Assembly (NCBI GenBank): GCA_035315885.1
Contig: DATFXM010000163.1
Coordinates: forward strand, 1 to 7,511
Direction: 5' to 3'
Source of the DNA: DATFXM01 sp035315885
GTDB taxonomy: Bacteria; Acidobacteriota; Blastocatellia; UBA7656
DNA: 7,511 nucleotides
The notes below the pieces were generated by a model, which made no database searches, had not been told where the DNA came from, and saw only the letters and a program-made list of their open reading frames with translations. Numbering within the stretch: the first letter of the stretch is position 1; each line of letters begins with the position of its first letter. Positions 6,601 through 7,511 of this stretch are shown here, one piece after another. The position numbers and the translations under genes were made by a program.

Positions 6601-6770
6601 AGGGGGAAGGGCGAATGGGCGAAAGGGCGAAGGGGAGACGCGGAGAGGAGAGACGCGGGGACGCGGAGAAGAAATACGCGGAGAAGATTACCGGATCGCC
6701 GCGTCGCGTCTCCCCGCGTCGCCGCGTCGCTCCTCCCCGCGTCGCCCCTTTCGACCATTCGCCCCTTCGC
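6601..6770. repeat. long imperfect inverted repeat, G/A-rich left arm and C/T-rich right arm (copy 2)
   Basis: The outer arms 6609-6627 and 6746-6764 are complementary at 18 of 19 positions. Inside them, arms rich in GACGCGG (left, to about 6686) and CCGCGTC (right, from about 6697) continue the complementarity imperfectly around a short centre, GATTACCGGATC. The whole could fold into a hairpin of some 160 nt. The right arm ends one or two bases from the stop codon of the PLP enzyme (TGA, minus strand, 6772-6774). The element shares sequence with 3596-3698. It may act as a transcription barrier or terminator for the PLP gene, or be a non-autonomous mobile repeat. Neither terminal target duplications nor a transposase gene are visible. 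The remaining gap (6519-6600) shows no clear feature. Confidence 0.75.
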
Positions 6771-6771
6771 A

Positions 6772-7511
6772 TCAGAGCGAGCTTGCAAGCGCTTGCATGA
6801 TGTCTTGCAACAGATCTTCCTGGTCCTCGCAGCCGGCACTCAGGCGAATGAACCCTTCCGGGATTTGGTCCCCGCCCCAACGTGCCCGTCTCTCGGCGAT
6901 TGTGTGAACGCTGCCGAAGCTCGTGGCCTCGAAAACAAGCTTGCAGGATTTTAGAAAACGCTCGGCGCTCGCCTTGTCTTTAAGCGTGAAGCTGACTATC
7001 GATCCGTAATATCGCATCTGTCTTGATGCGATATCGTGCGAAGGATCTTGCAAGAGTCCTGGGTAACGCAGATTGCTGACCTCAGAGCGCGTAGACAGGT
7101 ACTCCGCAATGATTCGAGCGTTGCGGCATTGCCTCTCGAGACGTATTGCCAGGGTCGCCAGGGATCTATGCGCGAGCCAAACCTCCATTGGCCCCGGCAC
7201 CGCTCCAACCTGCGTACGCCACGAAACCAGGTTCAGCGCGAGTTTTGAATCCTTAACCGCAACGTGACCCAGGATCAGGTCCGCGTGACCTGTCAGACCT
7301 TTTGTATCCGAGGAAACCGAGAAGTCAGCACCGAGCTCGAGCGGACACTGTCCCAGCACTGTTGCAGTGGTGTTGTCGACTGCTACGAGAACCTGCTGGC
7401 TATGCGCGGCCCTCGAGAGCGCTGCGATGTCACAGACATCGAGGCCCGGATTCGCAGGGGTCTCAAGCCATAGCAGTTTGGCGCCACTCAATATCTCAGT
7501 GAGTCCGTTTC
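6772..7511 (-). CDS. PLP-dependent Cys/Met-metabolism enzyme (trans-sulfuration family), 5' end outside window
   Basis: About 246 C-terminal residues of a protein that is usually near 380-400 aa; the frame is open to the window edge, so the gene begins beyond 7511. Numbered from the Leu codon at 7489-7491, it shows ETPANP at 10-15, VAVDNTTAT at 36-44 (D39 should contact the PLP pyridine nitrogen), and SDTKGLTGHADLILG at 61-75 with K64 as the expected Schiff-base lysine. It ends with FIRLSAGCEDQEDLL, the C-terminal signature of the family. The Cys/Met metabolism PLP family includes cystathionine gamma-synthase, cystathionine beta- and gamma-lyases and methionine gamma-lyase; the visible part does not tell which. 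It is a cytoplasmic enzyme of sulfur amino-acid metabolism. The TGA stop at 6774-6772 directly abuts the long inverted repeat. It is on the same strand as the two downstream genes but separated from them by 253 bp of mostly repeat DNA, so it is probably a separate transcription unit. Confidence 0.92.
   Translation of the reverse strand, partial: NGLTEILSGAKLLWLETPANPGLDVCDIAALSRAAHSQQVLVAVDNTTATVLGQCPLELGADFSVSSDTKGLTGHADLILGHVAVKDSKLALNLVSWRTQVGAVPGPMEVWLAHRSLATLAIRLERQCRNARIIAEYLSTRSEVSNLRYPGLLQDPSHDIASRQMRYYGSIVSFTLKDKASAERFLKSCKLVFEATSFGSVHTIAERRARWGGDQIPEGFIRLSAGCEDQEDLLQDIMQALASSL

Noticed and set aside
6499..6954. Plus-strand open frames of up to 151 codons across the inverted repeat and the PLP gene end
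   Set aside because: The first part is repeat-derived Arg-rich sequence and the rest is antisense to the conserved C-terminus of the PLP enzyme.
7489..7491. TTG as start codon of the PLP enzyme
   Set aside because: The frame is open to the window edge with family-like sequence upstream (NGLTEILSGAKLLW), and essential N-terminal parts of the fold would be missing. It is an internal Leu codon.

Overview
The window looks like chromosomal DNA from a high-GC soil-type bacterium, most likely an Acidobacteriota member of the Blastocatellia kind. That placement is inference. It rests on the large CadC-like winged-helix/ATPase/TPR regulator, the beta-propeller/di-heme cytochrome fusion, and the intergenic spaces filled with short-period repeats and purine-rich tracts. 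No rRNA or other phylogenetic marker is present. I see no RNA gene, transposase, phage gene or CRISPR array.

Layout. Positions 1-384 are non-coding repeat DNA: about 3.7 copies of a ~79-bp hairpin-bearing unit, then an ACTC-rich low-complexity tract. A good sigma70-like promoter (386-414) follows, and then a plus-strand gene (480-3560, TTG start) for a 1026-residue winged-helix / AAA ATPase / TPR transcriptional regulator. Its stop codon lies inside a 7-bp repeat array (3533-3595), which passes into a G/A-rich repeat tract and a convergent intergenic region with a possible terminator stem.

The rest is on the minus strand. Read in the direction of transcription, it holds the C-terminal two thirds of a PLP-dependent Cys/Met-metabolism enzyme (7511 to 6772, entering from the window edge), then a ~160-bp imperfect inverted repeat that starts immediately after its stop. 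Next come a 65-residue small protein (6518 to 6321) and, 75 bp further, a 786-residue exported YVTN beta-propeller fused to a di-heme, MauG/cytochrome-c-peroxidase-like domain (6245 to 3885). The small protein and the cytochrome could be co-transcribed. The PLP enzyme is separated from them by the long inverted repeat and is probably a different unit.

How the genes work together. The sequence does not link them into one pathway. The regulator converges on the cytochrome gene, so the two share no promoter region and its targets are unknown. The most unusual material is the repeat DNA. Two G/A-rich tracts of related sequence sit just after two unrelated stop codons in the same orientation relative to the upstream gene, and a 19-nt sequence occurs on both sides of the regulator gene.
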